A DNA stretch of 64,000 bases from Earliella scabrosa (GCA_022605405.1 JABYQQ010000002.1:3348001-3412000), one strand, 5' to 3'; positions 1 through 11,953 are shown, counted from the first letter of the stretch. The notes: generated by a model from the letters alone, not told the origin. A program made the numbers and translations.

Positions 1-719
1 CCGCTTCTAGAGTCGCTGTGCAGACACCACCCACGGCCGCGCGTCACAGGCGTTTTGCGTCATTGGCGTCCTCGAGCGACGAGCAGGCCTCAAGCCACGA
101 CTCCGAGAGTGACGGCACGGTACATGCGGCCGACCTGATCGCGGCCGTCGAGAAAATCACGAAGACCCGACCTACCCTAGTTCCCAAGCTGACTATGTGG
201 GTTCTTCGGCACCGACGTCCTTCCTCGTATGCTCACATTACCACACAGCGCCGCGTCGACGGTTATCCCAGAACCAACGACGCATGATGTCTCGCGTATC
301 CCGACGAAGGGAAGAGCACCTCCAAAACGTCAGCGCGCGGCCGCAAGTGGCAAAACGAAGGCGGTTGCCACGCCGCGTAACACCAAGTTGGGGGCCAGCT
401 CCTCTACAGCTGTCGGAGAAGTCCCCGTTCCCCTGGCCGCATCTGACGATCACCCGACCGAGGACGACAGGAACCCCGAGATAGCGAAGTCGCGCGCTGG
501 GCGTGTCATCAGGAAGACAGCCCGTGGGCAGGGCGTGAGCCCGTGCGTCCCCGCGTACTTGTGTCGGTCCTCTCGCACTGACGTATGGACAGGGACATGT
601 CCGCAGCCAAGAAGGCAGGAATCTCAACTTCTGCCAACGGACCAGCGGGTCCTCGCAAGAGGGATGCGCCCGACGAGGACGGACCGCAGGAGCGATCGAC
701 CTCGAAGAAACGGCGGTAG
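1..719 (+). CDS. 3' end of a basic, disordered nuclear-type protein (partial)
   Basis: Only the last three exons lie in the window: about 1-196, 249-542 and 593-719. The frame is open from base 3. The first intron (197-248) starts GTGGGT and ends CACAG. The second (543-592) starts with the good donor GTGCGT and ends ACAG after a CTGAC branch-like site. These joins keep one frame to the TAG at 717-719. The protein is rich in Ser, Pro, Lys and Arg with acidic patches, and ends in basic clusters (GPRKRD and a final SKKRR) that look like nuclear localisation signals. No catalytic domain is visible and the family is not recognised. An alternative donor at 535 would shift the last exon to another frame ending at 724; I prefer 543 because it gives the basic C-terminus. 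Confidence 0.5.
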
Positions 720-989
720 AATAGTTCACGTCCCTCGTCGCGCCTCTGAACGTGCCTGTATGGCTGAATATTAAATTTTCTGGTGTCAGGTATTCGATAA
801 TTAGATAAATCTTGGGACCTGTGCCGTTGAGACCTGCGTTCGCCTCAGCGTTTTACCCTTTCGCCACCAATCGAGTGCTCGTGTGCAACCGCAGCCTGGC
901 ACCACTGCAAGACCGACACACCGCCTGATACGCACGCCGGAGGCCTCTCTCGGCCCGACAGTTCTTTGCCGATGGCGGCCTTTCTTGGG

Positions 990-1068
990 TATAAAGGAAC
1001 CACGGTGCGCACTCTATGCCTACTCATCTCACCGCCTACTCATCTCGCCGCCCACTCACCTCACCGCC
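990..1068 (+). promoter_or_regulatory. TATA box and CT-rich 16-bp tandem repeat in a leader
   Basis: TATAAA lies at 990-995, about 200 bp before the ATG at 1192. It is followed at 1021-1068 by three near-perfect 16-bp units (TACTCATCTCACCGCC type). The stretch is pyrimidine-rich, as leaders of well expressed fungal genes often are. That it forms the core promoter and 5' UTR of the 1192 gene is inference. Confidence 0.5.
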
Positions 1069-1191
1069 CACCGTCACCTACCACCCCTCCTTCCTTGCGT
1101 CTCCGCCTCTCACGTCTCGCGTGTCCTCCAGCATCCTCGTGCGCGACTCTGCCTGGCACCCCACGCCCTCGCGGCCCACCTCCCTGCAACG

Positions 1192-4100
1192 ATGGTGAGC
1201 TATCCCCAGACAGTCAAGAGGCTCTGCCGATTCGACATCGTTCACCGCTGGCCCTATGAACACGCGACATATAGGCAGAGAGTCTGCCCCGAGTGCGGTC
1301 GATCACGCTCTTTATCGCATTGGGTGGCCTATAAGGAGGAGCTAGCGGGGAGCGTGTATTATGTGGTGAGCACGCTTCTTTGATCTACTCTCACCGTTGC
1401 GCATGACGCTAACGAACGCGTAGTGTCGGTTATGCCGGTATTGGGAGCTGCCCGATCAGCCTGGTCCTCCTGCCTGGCTCGTGGAGAGAATCGAGTTTGA
1501 ACGTCGCGTCCATCAGGTCGGCGTGGAAGCTGCTGGACCGCCTCCGGTTCTCCCGCCCAATGTTCCTCCCGCCCTTGCCGCCGCGCTACCTCCCCTCACA
1601 GGATATCCGGATGGTGCAGCGAACCCTCCACCTGCTCCTCCTGTTCCTCCTGCTCCTCCTGCCCCACCACCTCCGCCTCCGCCTCCGCCTCCGCCTCCAC
1701 CTCCACCTCCGGCTGGTCCTCCTCCCGCGACAGATGCTGCCGCAAACCCGACAGCGGTCGCTCCGGCTGCGCCTCGCTCATCTCCCGATCCCCAGCCGGT
1801 TGCCTCCGGCTCGACCCATCGCTCGAATGCCGGTTCTAGCAACTGGCTCTCCCCGGCCACATCAACCCCGGAGACCCAGCTTCGCCGAGACTACGAGGTG
1901 GCGGTAGCCTGGCAGGCAGCAGAGTTCGATGGCCACTTCAGCGAAAGCCCGTCGGGAACCCCAGTGCGTCCTGACTCCCAAGCGCGTCTTGCCCTGCTGG
2001 CAGGCGTGGCTGGCATGTTCGGAGCAGCGTCCACGAGCGCGCAAACTGCCGCTTCCACTCCTGGAATTGCAACCGATAACATGAGTCCCGAAGAGGGTCT
2101 TCGGGCTCGCCATCTGAAGGTGCGTATGCGCAAGAGTACCCTGTCGTTATATGCTGATGGATTTCGCAGCGCGCAGCTATGCAGCAGCAAGAGGGCGTAA
2201 GTACATACTCAGACGTCTCTTCTGTCCCACCCTCGCACTAACCACTGTCGGACTACCCAATCACCAGGGAGAAGCCCTGCGACAGGTCCCCAATCGCAAC
2301 CTAGCGAAGGCCGTCGAACGAGTGCGTTTATCTCGCACCAACATCTGCTGAACTCTGACTTAGTATGGTATCCCATAGATGATCTACGCCGCAGCAGGTG
2401 CCGAGGATCCAGCCTCCTCGCCTGTTGTCACTCCGACGCCGCCGTCCAGAGTGCGGCGTCTCCAACCGTTTCCTCTAGACTCCGAGCTTGTCGCAGCGCA
2501 GACAGCGTCCGTGCAGGAGCGGACGAGACAGTGGGCAAGCGAGCATTCCCAGCAAGCCTCAACCCTTGCTCGAGTTGAGCATAACCGAGAGACTGGGACA
2601 CGGGTGAGCAGCGCACGATGCTAACATGCATTCTGCGAACTGACATCGGCGAACTCTCAGGATGATCGCGAGACTGATGCCACGACGAAAAGGATCCGGT
2701 CTCATAGCATCGAGACCGTGAACGCAACGCAGGATCCACTGCTGCTCCGGAAGAAGCCACGAGTGGGCAGCCCGAGCGCGTCGGCCCACGACTCTGACGA
2801 TGGGCCTCAGGAGAGCTCAGACGCGGAAGGCGGACCTGTCGCCGAGAGTACGCACGCGGATGACGAAGTGAGTGCCCCACCGTTCTTGTTGAGAGTGCGC
2901 TGACGATGTGTACTTACAGCGCTCCGATGCCACAACTGCTCGGGCCCAGACAGTTCGGTCGCACAGCGTCATCAGCGTCAGCTCGACGGAACGACGGAGC
3001 TGCCGCCAGCGGTCCCCAAGTTTGGACACGGTGATCAGTATCAGCAGTGACAGCGAGATCCGTCTCAGCGGCGACGGGCTGAGCAGTCTCGAGTCCAGCA
3101 ACAAAGAAAACTATCCCGCGGGCCGGCCGAAGTCCTTGTCAAAGCGAGGCAAGCGACCCTCCTCTGGGAGGACCAACGTGCAGCGCAAGCGCGCTCGCCA
3201 TGCGCTCGACAAGAAGCTGCACCAAGCGAACGCTTCCGCGTCCACTCGGGCGCGTCTGCGAGTCACGCGCAATGCCTCTCGCACTCCAACGGCGCCGTCT
3301 AAGCCCGTCCGTTCGCCTGTGCGCCTGGTTCGTCCGCGCGCGCGTTATGCTCGAGGTCCCACGGCTCAGCTTCTCGCGCCGGCTGCCTCGCGCACCCCGG
3401 AGACCAACGCCTCGACGGCGGACGAGACCTCTAGATCAACCCGGTTCATCCAGGACGACCGCGAGCAGGGCGTCCGTCGGCCCTTGTTCGATCGACGTCC
3501 CACTCCCAAGGTGCACCCTCTCATCGACTACCAGCCCACCAGATGGCGGCCGATAGAGGAGAAGATGGAGACGGAGAACGCCCCTTGGGACACGGACGAC
3601 GACGTACCAGAACTCGTGAGCGCGGAGGTCGAGCCAGGTACAGAGGCGGCGACGCAACCGACGGTCGAGCAAGCTCAAGACACCGCCGAGCCAGCCCAGG
3701 AGACGGTTGCGCCAGCCGACGTCGACGCGCCGCGCGACGCGTTGGTGTCTGGCCTTGAGGACCTCGCGACCTCCGACCACCCCTTCACGCGTGCACTAGA
3801 GGAGAGAGAGATTGCGCTCGCCGACTACGTTGTGGAGCCTATCGCCCGCGCGCTGAGTGGCGATGATGAGAGCGGACCCTACTGGCTTCTCGAGGTCTAC
3901 GTCTTCATGGAGGTACGCCATCCTTGCTTCCACTCCCGTCCCTATTGATCTCACTGACGCACGAATGTTAGGATGGCAAGCCATGCAAGCATCACATCAT
4001 CCCGATCCCCGCTGGCACAGATCACATCATCCCTAACGACCGTCCGACCCTTCGCCGGCTCTTCCAGGCATACGCGACAACCCTCATCCAAGTATGGGAA

Positions 4101-4589
4101 CCCAAGCGCACCGAATGGCACCTGACCTGGTTGGAGAAGCCCATCTGGGTCGACGAGCACGAGAGGCATGTGCTCATCATTCGCCTGCCGGGTGTCAACG
4201 CCCTGCCGCGTTTCCTGGACTTGCTCACCCAGAGTCAGCCGCGTTCCGAGCACCTCGGGTCCCAAGCGGGTGTTTCACGGGTGACGGAGTCCTTCATGGA
4301 GGACATGAGGCGGCTTGTTGAGCTCGGATTCTCGCGTCTAGCTGCTGCAGCCCAGAACGCATCGACGTTGCAGCCAACCACGGCCTCATCCGTCACGCCG
4401 TCGGCGGAGAACACTCCTTCATCTTCCCAGGCAACCACTTTAACGAGCGCGGCAGACACTCAAGCCAGCTCGCGTGTCGTGACATCGGCGGATGACGACC
4501 TCGAAGAGTCGAAGGCTGACGAAGAAGAACCCGCGTGCGATCGCCGATACACAGCTGCTGAGAAGGGCAAGGCGGCCGACCGGCCTTGA
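1192..4589 (+). CDS. 997-aa hypothetical protein with paired CxxC motifs, poly-proline and acidic/SUMO-interaction-like segments
   Basis: Eight exons keep one frame: 1192-1365, 1424-2119, 2170-2196, 2268-2321, 2379-2603, 2661-2867, 2920-3912 and 3972-4589. The N-terminus has C32-x2-C35 and C59-x2-C62 (spelled CPEC and CRLC), a possible zinc-binding knuckle whose two halves sit on separate exons. Residues about 130-160 are nearly pure proline. A long Ser/Arg-rich disordered region follows. It contains VISVSS and VISISSDSE near residues 478 and 498, the shape of SUMO-interacting motifs next to acidic serine patches. Basic segments come next. A better ordered block (about residues 790-880) includes the fragments HHIIPIP and WLEKPIWVDEHERHVLIIRLPG. 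The C-terminus is acidic and polar. I do not recognise the family. A nuclear or chromatin role is only suggested by composition. Confidence 0.75.
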
Positions 4590-5255
4590 ACCAAAGTGAG
4601 TCCTGTCCGCCCGCGAAGCGGTATCTGACTGCACGCTGATTGACTCGCAGAAATCCAACAACGCGTCGATATCCATAGAGCTTTATTCGGGTTGGTGGGT
4701 GCTATACGACCTCCTGGTTGAGGACCGTATATAGACCACGTTGTTACCGGGCGTTCGGTAGAATGTGACGGCTGTTACCTATCACGTGCTGTGGTGGCGT
4801 GGGTTGTTGAACACCGCCGCCCATATCCGTGTCGTCGAGCGCCCGCTTTTCTTCCCTCCTCCCACCATGTCGTACTAACCGCCCCGCCCGCACGTCGCAA
4901 CCGATATGTCGGCGGGGCATCTTTGTTGTGCACCGACAATACTGTCGCCGTGCGTTTCAGCGTTGCGCGTGTCGAACCTGGACGTAGAGCCAGTCGTTCA
5001 CTCGCTGCCATCCGACCCTAGACGCGTGGAGGCATGGTCGTAGATAGTCATGGCCTACTCGTTTCCCAAAGTCCAATGACGCGTGGGTCGGTGCACACCG
5101 CTGTTAGAGTAAGTACTTACAATTAAATCAATTAATTTCTCTCTTTCCTGTGTGCCGTCACACCAATCATCGTCACACGTTAACCTTAAACGCTTATGGC
5201 AGCGAGCGCCGGTCCTCACCCTCAATCTGCAACTCGTCCATTCTCCACCATCGAC
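4590..5255. other. Intergenic, no gene seen
   Basis: No convincing coding exon on either strand. A perfect 12-bp palindrome, GTAAGTACTTAC, lies at 5109-5120. A pyrimidine-rich stretch just before 5256 is the likely leader of the next gene. Confidence 0.5.
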
Positions 5256-5829
5256 ATGTCGCGTCTCACTGCCCGTCGCGTTCTTACTCGCCTCCCTCGC
5301 AACCAGTGGGACCGTGTCATTATCGGCCTGCCCCCCGACCACTACGACGTACGTCGATGCCGCGACCCCGTCAATACTCTCGCCAATACTGACATACCGC
5401 AGGCCTTCATCGCTCTCTACGCCTTGCCTGGCGGCGTTGGCGGAGCGAACATTCTGACGTACGAGGCCGCGCTCAGCGTAAGCTTTCTCACCTATTTCGC
5501 GCTGCTGATCACTGCTGACGACCGGCCAGGCGATGAAGAGCGCCGGATTCTTCATCGTCAGGAGCCTCGATGGTGATGGCGCGTGGCTGGTCCCACCGGG
5601 CTGCGGATACGACCGGTACCGCCGTGGCGTCTTCCTCACCCGCCCCAACAACAACGTCCTCTCTCAAGCGAGCAAGAACAGGTGCGCATCTTTGAAGGCT
5701 GCCTTGCGATATATCTATTGACCATCCGCCAGGCTCCGCAACAGATTGGAGATGCGTTATCACCTAACCCTCGACAACTTTGAGCCCGTCCCAGAGCTTA
5801 CTCAGGGTTCGTTCTGGGGCTGGCGGTGA
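5256..5829 (+). CDS. 138-aa hypothetical protein
   Basis: Four exons: 5256-5348, 5403-5477, 5530-5681 and 5733-5829. All introns are about 50 bp with GTACGT, GTAAGC or GTGCGC donors and CAG ends, and the phases match throughout. The product begins MSRLTARRVL and ends GSFWGWR. It has a glycine-rich middle (LPGGVGGAN), then an alternating hydrophobic/polar stretch (SAGFFIVRSLDGDGAWLVPPG) that could be a small beta-sheet fold. There is no signal peptide and no membrane span. An in-frame ATG at 5196 would add 20 residues; I chose 5256 because the intervening sequence is CT-rich like a leader. The family is not recognised. Confidence 0.65.
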
Positions 5830-6945
5830 GATACTCCTAAGACGTTTTGAGATACGCGCACGTACGCTCGCTACCCCACACGATACTTGCCTCCAATCCG
5901 ACATGACCGTAGTCCACTTGTTCGTCGCTGCGGTTCGTCATAACCTGTACTCAAACGAAGATCATTAGTCATACGTCGATGTGAGTCATCTCCATGTCCA
6001 TTCCGGTCGACGCAATGAATGACATTGTGGCCAGCCACTCGACCTCCATCGCAGAAGTCCACACCCATCGCAGAAGTCCACACAACAAAAGCTTGCGGCT
6101 GCGTGCAACTGCCTGAGTAGTGAGGTAGTGCTACTCGCGCAGTCATGACATCTCTGTGTATCACACGAAGACACCCCCAAGCGACCATCCCAGCCACACC
6201 CGCCTGAGAGAGTGCGCGCTCTTTTCACGCACTCCACTTTCTGTCGCATGCTAAGTCACGCCTTCATAGCCTCCGTCATGACTGGCAATGCCGGTATCCC
6301 TGCGAGAACGGTGAGTGTTGTAACGGAATCGCCTTCAGCGTGGTGCGTTGTGCACGAACGGTCACCGCGTGCGTGGGTTTGCTGACATGCTCGTTGCCTA
6401 AAGCGACTCGTACATGCCTGTAGGCGATGCGAACGGCCGGAGGCGCACTCCCCACCCGAATCTCCCATGCAGCCACTGCGAGCCCAAGTACTGCTGCTCT
6501 GAGGTGGTAAGCTCGTGTGATTCTGCATCGCCAAATCAACAGCTCACCTCTCCCTCTATTCACCACCACAAGACGGCTGGACGCCCGGCAAGCTGCTGCA
6601 GCAGGGGAACAGATTCAAGGTCGGGAAGCGACTCAAGCTTCTCGCACATGGCGCGTGGTTCGACAGCAGTACGCTAGGTATGAGCATCTGTTCCTGGTGG
6701 GCGTACTGGTTCACAATAGCTTATATATAATGCACGAAGAGTTCGCCGCAGGCGGCAGAAGGGATGCATACGGCCGCGCTTGGGACGACGTCCTTCGTGT
6801 GTCGTCCTTCGCGTGTAGTCAGCCCGCGCCGCCTCAGCCCACACTGAAGCGAGCCGACAACGGAACAGCCACCCCCTTCCGCCCATGTTCGTCTCCACGC
6901 GGCGCGCAGACACTGTCCGCCAATTCGTCGAGAAGCACCAGTTCT

Positions 6946-7011
6946 AGAAGGCAACCCGGGTCCCTCGAGAAGGCAACTCGGGTCCCTCGAGAAGTAAACT
7001 CGGGTCCCACA
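6946..7011. repeat. Tandem repeat, three copies of 22 bp
   Basis: The unit begins AGAAGGCAACCCGGGTCCC and continues into CTCG. Copies start at 6946, 6968 and 6990. The third copy has several changes. The 22-bp period is not a multiple of three, which argues against it being a maintained protein repeat. Confidence 0.8.
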
Positions 7012-7448
7012 TCAAGTCACCCTGCGCGAACGCATACGCCTGCTCAGTAAGCCGGAACCCCCGCCATAGCTCCTCACCTCTCGCCCCTAGCTTCAATCCG
7101 GCAAGCAACCGGACGCTGGGCGAAGCGCTGCCCGATGAACCTTCGGCACCTGGTAGCTTTGCCGAGCGGCGCGAGCTCCGAAGACGACTCTGAACTCGCC
7201 CTTGAACGGACGAAACTTTACAGCGAGCTCGCTGCTGACGTCGACGCCTTCAGGGCGCCGTGGCCTGCTGCGGCCTTCTAGGCTTCACCTAGCGCATGGA
7301 CGATTTCGCGGTGGACCTCGCAGCAGTGCTCTTGCGGGGCGGACAGCTGCGTCTCGGTCGCGGTCTCTATGACACAGGCGGATCTCTTCAAGACACGCCC
7401 ATCCAATTTGATTTGACGCGGGCACTTACAGCGCAGCATTCGCAGATC

Positions 7449-7835
7449 GGATGCATGTCCCAATCGGATGCATCCACCCGACTCGGATGCATCCATGCGA
7501 CCACGCGGTACGTCCTTAGTCGCGTTGCACCAGTGAAGTGATACTGACCGAACGCTCGTCGTTTTTCATTTATCTTTGGATGCATCCATTTTGCGCCATT
7601 TTCACGCGCTTGTTCCGACATCACTTTCTGACTGGCTCAAATTCCAATCGTACTTGTCATTATGCCCGTATACTTGCTGTATTGTCATGCCTGTGTTAAT
7701 GCATTTAATGGTACATTGAACTCGGCGTGGATGCATCTATCCTACATGGATGCATCCCATGGGACGGTGACCTCCGTCGTGGGATGCATCTGGTCTACTG
7801 AGTCTGCTCCGGAGGTATGTCGTGGAGATGCATGT
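7449..7835. repeat. Cluster of ATGCAT / GGATGCATCC palindromes
   Basis: ATGCAT occurs nine times: at 7451, 7468, 7487, 7580, 7699, 7731, 7750, 7784 and 7828. Four of these are the perfect decamer palindrome GGATGCATCC (7466, 7485, 7578, 7748). A given 6-mer is expected about once per 4 kb in random sequence. The spacing is irregular and the flanks differ, so this is not a simple tandem repeat. It lies 0.6-1 kb upstream of the 745-residue orphan gene. A binding-site array is inference. Confidence 0.75.
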
Positions 7836-8448
7836 TGTCGTAGCCCGGACTAATCACTCGGGTGGAACCTTAAGTACTAGCATATGTACCACGGATTCAA
7901 TGTGCAATATGTAGGCTCATCTATCGGAACTTGGTGTCACTCGGCTGGCGATCTCGTTCATGGGTTTGTGTCGTTACCATCTTCCGAGGCTTGATAGAGG
8001 CTAGTGCTAGCGACTATTTGCCTGCAACCTGACAATTGTCGCAACCGTATACCTTGTTCGCTACAATCGCCACGCCGTCGCGTTGAATACGATGCAGCTG
8101 AACAAGTGATGCGAACTCATCAAACTGGAACCCTGATGTGCGCCTGTGCGTCAAAGTTCGGCGGGAAAGTTGAGAGCTCCGCGCATCAGCAAAATGTCGT
8201 TTGACTTGGGGCCGATGCGTCGGATTTCATTAGTCTCTAGATAACCTGCGCGAGCCCGAACACGGTCTACAGAGCCGTGACCCTCTACCGTAGCGTCGTC
8301 TCGACGAGCGTCTACAGTAGCGGACTCGTGCCAGACTGTTTCCTCATGGCAGGTGCCGGTGAGCGCTGATCTGTGTTTGTCTCTGGCACTTCTCCTCTCA
8401 CTCAACCTGAAATCGCTGCAGTAGTTGTGTCTAGACCATTCCATCACT

Positions 8449-10793
8449 ATGGGCCAGCGACACCAAGCTTTCCTGATCACGCGCGTGCGATGGCATAGGA
8501 CATATACCTACTGGTGCATCGCAGCGCTCCATATCCAGTTTTGCTGGGGATCTGAACCTCTCCGATGCGTACACCGATTCATTGCGCTACTGAAGCACAA
8601 GATGAATGCCGCAGTGGTCCGTGGCGAGATCATCGCACACAATGACCTGTACGGTCCCGATCGCGCCCTCCCGGAGATGCCATGTCCCTACACCTCTTCC
8701 CTGATGGTTCAAGCATGGTATCATTCCCTCACCGAGGACCAGTGGACCAACAGTTCATCTCAGCTACACGTCTTTGATGATGTCGATATGGGATGTTGGG
8801 ACGCCGGGAGTGAGTTTTCCCTTCCTATACCTATTCTCACTCCTGACAGCCTGGACTGCCAGTCTTCAATGACGATGGGATCACTGTCATTGATGTGACG
8901 GATTTGGCTGAGCCACGGTATTGCTTCATTCGTCACGCCGGTGGACCCATACTCTCTGCATACGAGTACCTTGAGACATACTTCCCATTGCATGACATCA
9001 CAAAGGTTCCCGGGTCCGATTATGTGTTCGGGTACGGCCGGGGGGAAGTATTGACTGAAATACGAGATTGTGCGTAGTTTTCACAAACTTCAGTCTGTCT
9101 GTTGACCCGTACACATACCACAGACCAGATCCGTATCGCATGGGCCATGAGATTCTTCTCTGGGTTGGCCGACCTAGCTGGCGTCCCAATTGTGTCTGTA
9201 GAGGCACTGCGCGAGGCTTGGCCTGGATTGACGTTTCACGAACGGCCTCATGTTGAGACGGTATCTCCACTGGCATCGAATGTGTCTAGAGAAGATGCAG
9301 CGGAAACCGAGATCATACAGCGCTTCCTCCGCCAACGTGATGGTTCATCCTTCGAGAAACTCGAACCGATTGAGGCCGACAGGCAGGTCAAGGACCTGGT
9401 ACGCGGGGCTCGTATATCTCTCGAGGCAGCCCCCGTAACGATAGAAGCATTGACCGCCCAACTCGCACTGCTGGGCGAATTGCTGCGCCAGCCGCAGATC
9501 TATAACTTCGTCTTCACGCGCACTGGAGCGGTGGCAAGATCAGTATCTCTCCACGACTTCGTCCTCTTCAATTTGGCACACATGCCAGATCCTCCAGCCG
9601 AACTTCGCCCAATGGAGCAAGGTGACCTATCCAACTTCCGCGACTGTTGGTGGACAATTGAGCAGAGCGTCCGGGCGATGTACCCATTAGCACCGGGAGT
9701 CGATTGGTACCTGACGAATTACCTCGGACACTTTTACGGAGGGGTATCGACCTTTCTCGACCTGTCAGGCTGGTCAATGTCAGCCAGTCAGGTCATCAAT
9801 GTTCTATCATCATTTCCCCGAGTCCACACCTTGGACCTTTCGGAAAACCAAAGTATCTTGGTCGACGACGTATCCGCTATCCTAGCAGCCGCGCCTGCCC
9901 TCCGGCGGCTGATCATCATGGGCTGCCACGGGATAGACACTGACCGTCTAACGGAGCTCCTCAAGGAGGAGCCATGGCTCTTCCGTACCCTCGAGGGGCT
10001 CATGCATCCTGCCCTCTTGTCTAGGTCGAAGACACAGCAATTCCCAATTGCGTTTACGTTCGTGTTCATGGACTCACAACATGGGAGTAGTCGTGGGGTA
10101 TCAATGCCATTTTTCACCCCAAACCACGTCTTGCAGTCCGTCCTCGACCTACTCTCCTTGGCGTGGGGCGGGACTCATTATGGCACGTACCGCAAGAACG
10201 GAGACCGGACGCTCCGCCCCATGGACACCAGCAGGGGGCAGAAGATCGCCGGGATGGCCACGAACGTCGTAGTCTCCACGGGACTCATGGGCGCGGACGA
10301 CCGTTGGAACAGTCGACCGGTGGTATCCGTGCCGCTGCGCCTGCAACCTGTTGCGTCCGACCACCCTGCCGGAAGCTGGGCGTTCCAGCTCGAGCACGAC
10401 CCCATGACGCCGGGAGCTTCGACAGGGGGGTTCGTCCGATATAAGCCGGCTAACTTTGAGGTCTGGGACGGCACCGAGGCGATCCCCTACGCTTTCGGAC
10501 CGGTCTACGACCTGCCGGGATTCCTCCGATGTATGGTAGACGAAGGCCGTCCCCTGCCCGACCTCGACCTTGCCGAACGCGTGGAGGAGATCCTCAACTC
10601 TAAGCATCTGTCCACCGGACAGCCACTGTGTCCCCTCGTGGCCTGGAATCGAGTACCCATGATTCCTACGAAGATTCCTCCGGAACCAAAGCCAGAAGGG
10701 ATGGAGATATTTGCTGACCACTTGGATCTCGGGCCGTTTGCGCCTGACGACCCTTACGGGTGCCGACTAGTGAAGTTGCTGGACCTCATGTGA
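8449..10793 (+). CDS. 745-aa basidiomycete orphan protein with a leucine-rich-repeat-like segment
   Basis: Three exons: 8449-8809, 8863-9069 and 9124-10793. The first intron needs the second of two possible acceptors (CCAG at 8861-8862). The first acceptor (CAG at 8847-8849) leads to a stop. The second intron has GTGCGT and ACAG. The start MGQRHQAFLI is followed by a compact N-terminal domain with RCVHRFIALLKHK, NDDGITVIDVTD and YCFIRHAG. I associate this domain with lineage-expanded proteins of unknown function in agaricomycetes; that is recollection, not a search. Residues about 410-475 look like leucine-rich repeats (SFPRVHTLDLSEN, then APALRRLIIMGC). No catalytic motif, signal peptide or membrane span is visible. 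Confidence 0.75.
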
Positions 10794-11015
10794 GGGCCTT
10801 CTTTAGTCCTGGTTGTACAGACACGAACGCCTCTACATTATCAGATCGAGTCAATAGGGACATTCCGGTAGGATAGGCGTAGTAAATCGTTCTATGTCAT
10901 AGCAAACGCCGCTGGGCTCGGTCTATTGAACCCTAGTCAGCAAAGCGAGGGACTCCTTCACCTAGACATGTGCTCACCTCATGCCCTCACACATAAGCTC
11001 CCCCAACCACATCCT

Positions 11016-11953
11016 TCACCTTTGCGCATTGCCATAGCGGACCTTGCGGCCAATGTCGAACGGGACGTACTTGTACTTGATCATGTGCCTGCGGGGTCGG
11101 ATGCATGTCAGTGACGAATATGACAAACCCAGACAAGGCCCGGGTGGCAGCACGCCAGGGACCGATGAGCATAAGAGAGGACAACACGTACTGTATTTGG
11201 CGACGCATGGTGAGGAGGAAGAGGGTGAAGAAGTATACAACAAGGATGGGCCAGTACACAGGGACGTCGAACGCCTCGAAGAACGTGCAGAACAGCGCGA
11301 TGACGGTAGCGCGTGTTGAGGAGAGCCTTGACACGCGCCGTCAGACCACATCCTGCGCTAGACATCGCGGAGGGAAACGCACCAGAACTGCCACTCAGGC
11401 AGCCGCCGGACGAATGGCCGGAACTCGTCGTCCCGCTGCGAGGGCAGCGGCGACGCCATGCCCTCCCCACCCTCCTCAATCTCGTCCGCTAGCAAGTCGT
11501 CTTGGAGCGATGGGTCGAAACGCGGTTGGAGGAAGGCGAGGAAGAGGTTCAAGATGTAGATAGCATGGGCGTCTTCAGGTTGAACGGTTCGTCAATACTG
11601 GCTCTGAGAAAAACCTTCGAGCGACACGTACAGCATACTACAACAAAGCAATCAGCATCCGTTGACAACAAATGAAAAGAGACGACATACCAATATACCA
11701 CTACGTCGTCGATGGTTCGGTGCTCGGTCAGACTTCTGCACTGATATTAAACACGGTCGTAACTCACCCCTTGAGCGAACACAATGCGTAGCATGAACAC
11801 CGCCAAAAGTCCCGCTGTGCTAAGCCACCTGTACAGCACGAATGGGGTGACCCTGTCCAGCCATTGCTGATATTGCCGCTGTGCCTTGGTGTAGTGTGCC
11901 ATGAGAGGTTGCAGCGGGCCTGCCGAAGCCTCGGGATCGGATGAGGACATCAT
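11016..11953 (-). CDS. RER1: Rer1, Golgi-to-ER retrieval receptor
   Basis: Rer1 sits in the early Golgi membrane and returns ER membrane proteins in COPI vesicles. Six exons, read on the minus strand: 11953-11768, 11700-11691, 11637-11632, 11572-11383, 11326-11192 and 11088-11016. They give 199 residues, close to the family's usual length. Family landmarks are YQQWLDRVTPFVLYRW, FMLRIVFAQGWYIVCYA, IYILNLFLAFLQPRFDPSL, EFRPFVRRLPEWQFW and FCTFFEAFDVPVYWPILVVYF, ending in the basic tail (IKYKYVPFDIGRK). Four membrane segments are expected. Exons 2 and 3 are only 10 and 6 nt, yet exactly restore the conserved WYIVCY segment. The gene is divergent from the glycerate-kinase-like gene. Confidence 0.95.

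Larger units (their letters stand above)
5830..8448. other. Mostly non-coding; possible weak spliced gene at about 6248-7281
   Basis: No strong gene. A possible first exon at 6248-6310 reads MLSHAFIASVMTGNAGIPART, with a consensus donor (GTGAGT) right after. Exon-like pieces follow at about 6404-6515 and 6585-6680. A plausible last exon ends at the TAG at 7279-7281 and encodes an acidic tail (SSEDDSELALERTKLYSEL). I could not join them into one unbroken frame, so the gene may be real but mis-read, or decayed. The 22-bp tandem repeat and the ATGCAT cluster are listed separately. From 7840 to 8448 nothing was seen apart from the likely promoter of the next gene. Confidence 0.3.

Noticed and set aside
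1513..1860. Glycine-rich open frame on the minus strand
   Set aside because: It is the antisense shadow of the poly-proline exon of the 1192 gene.
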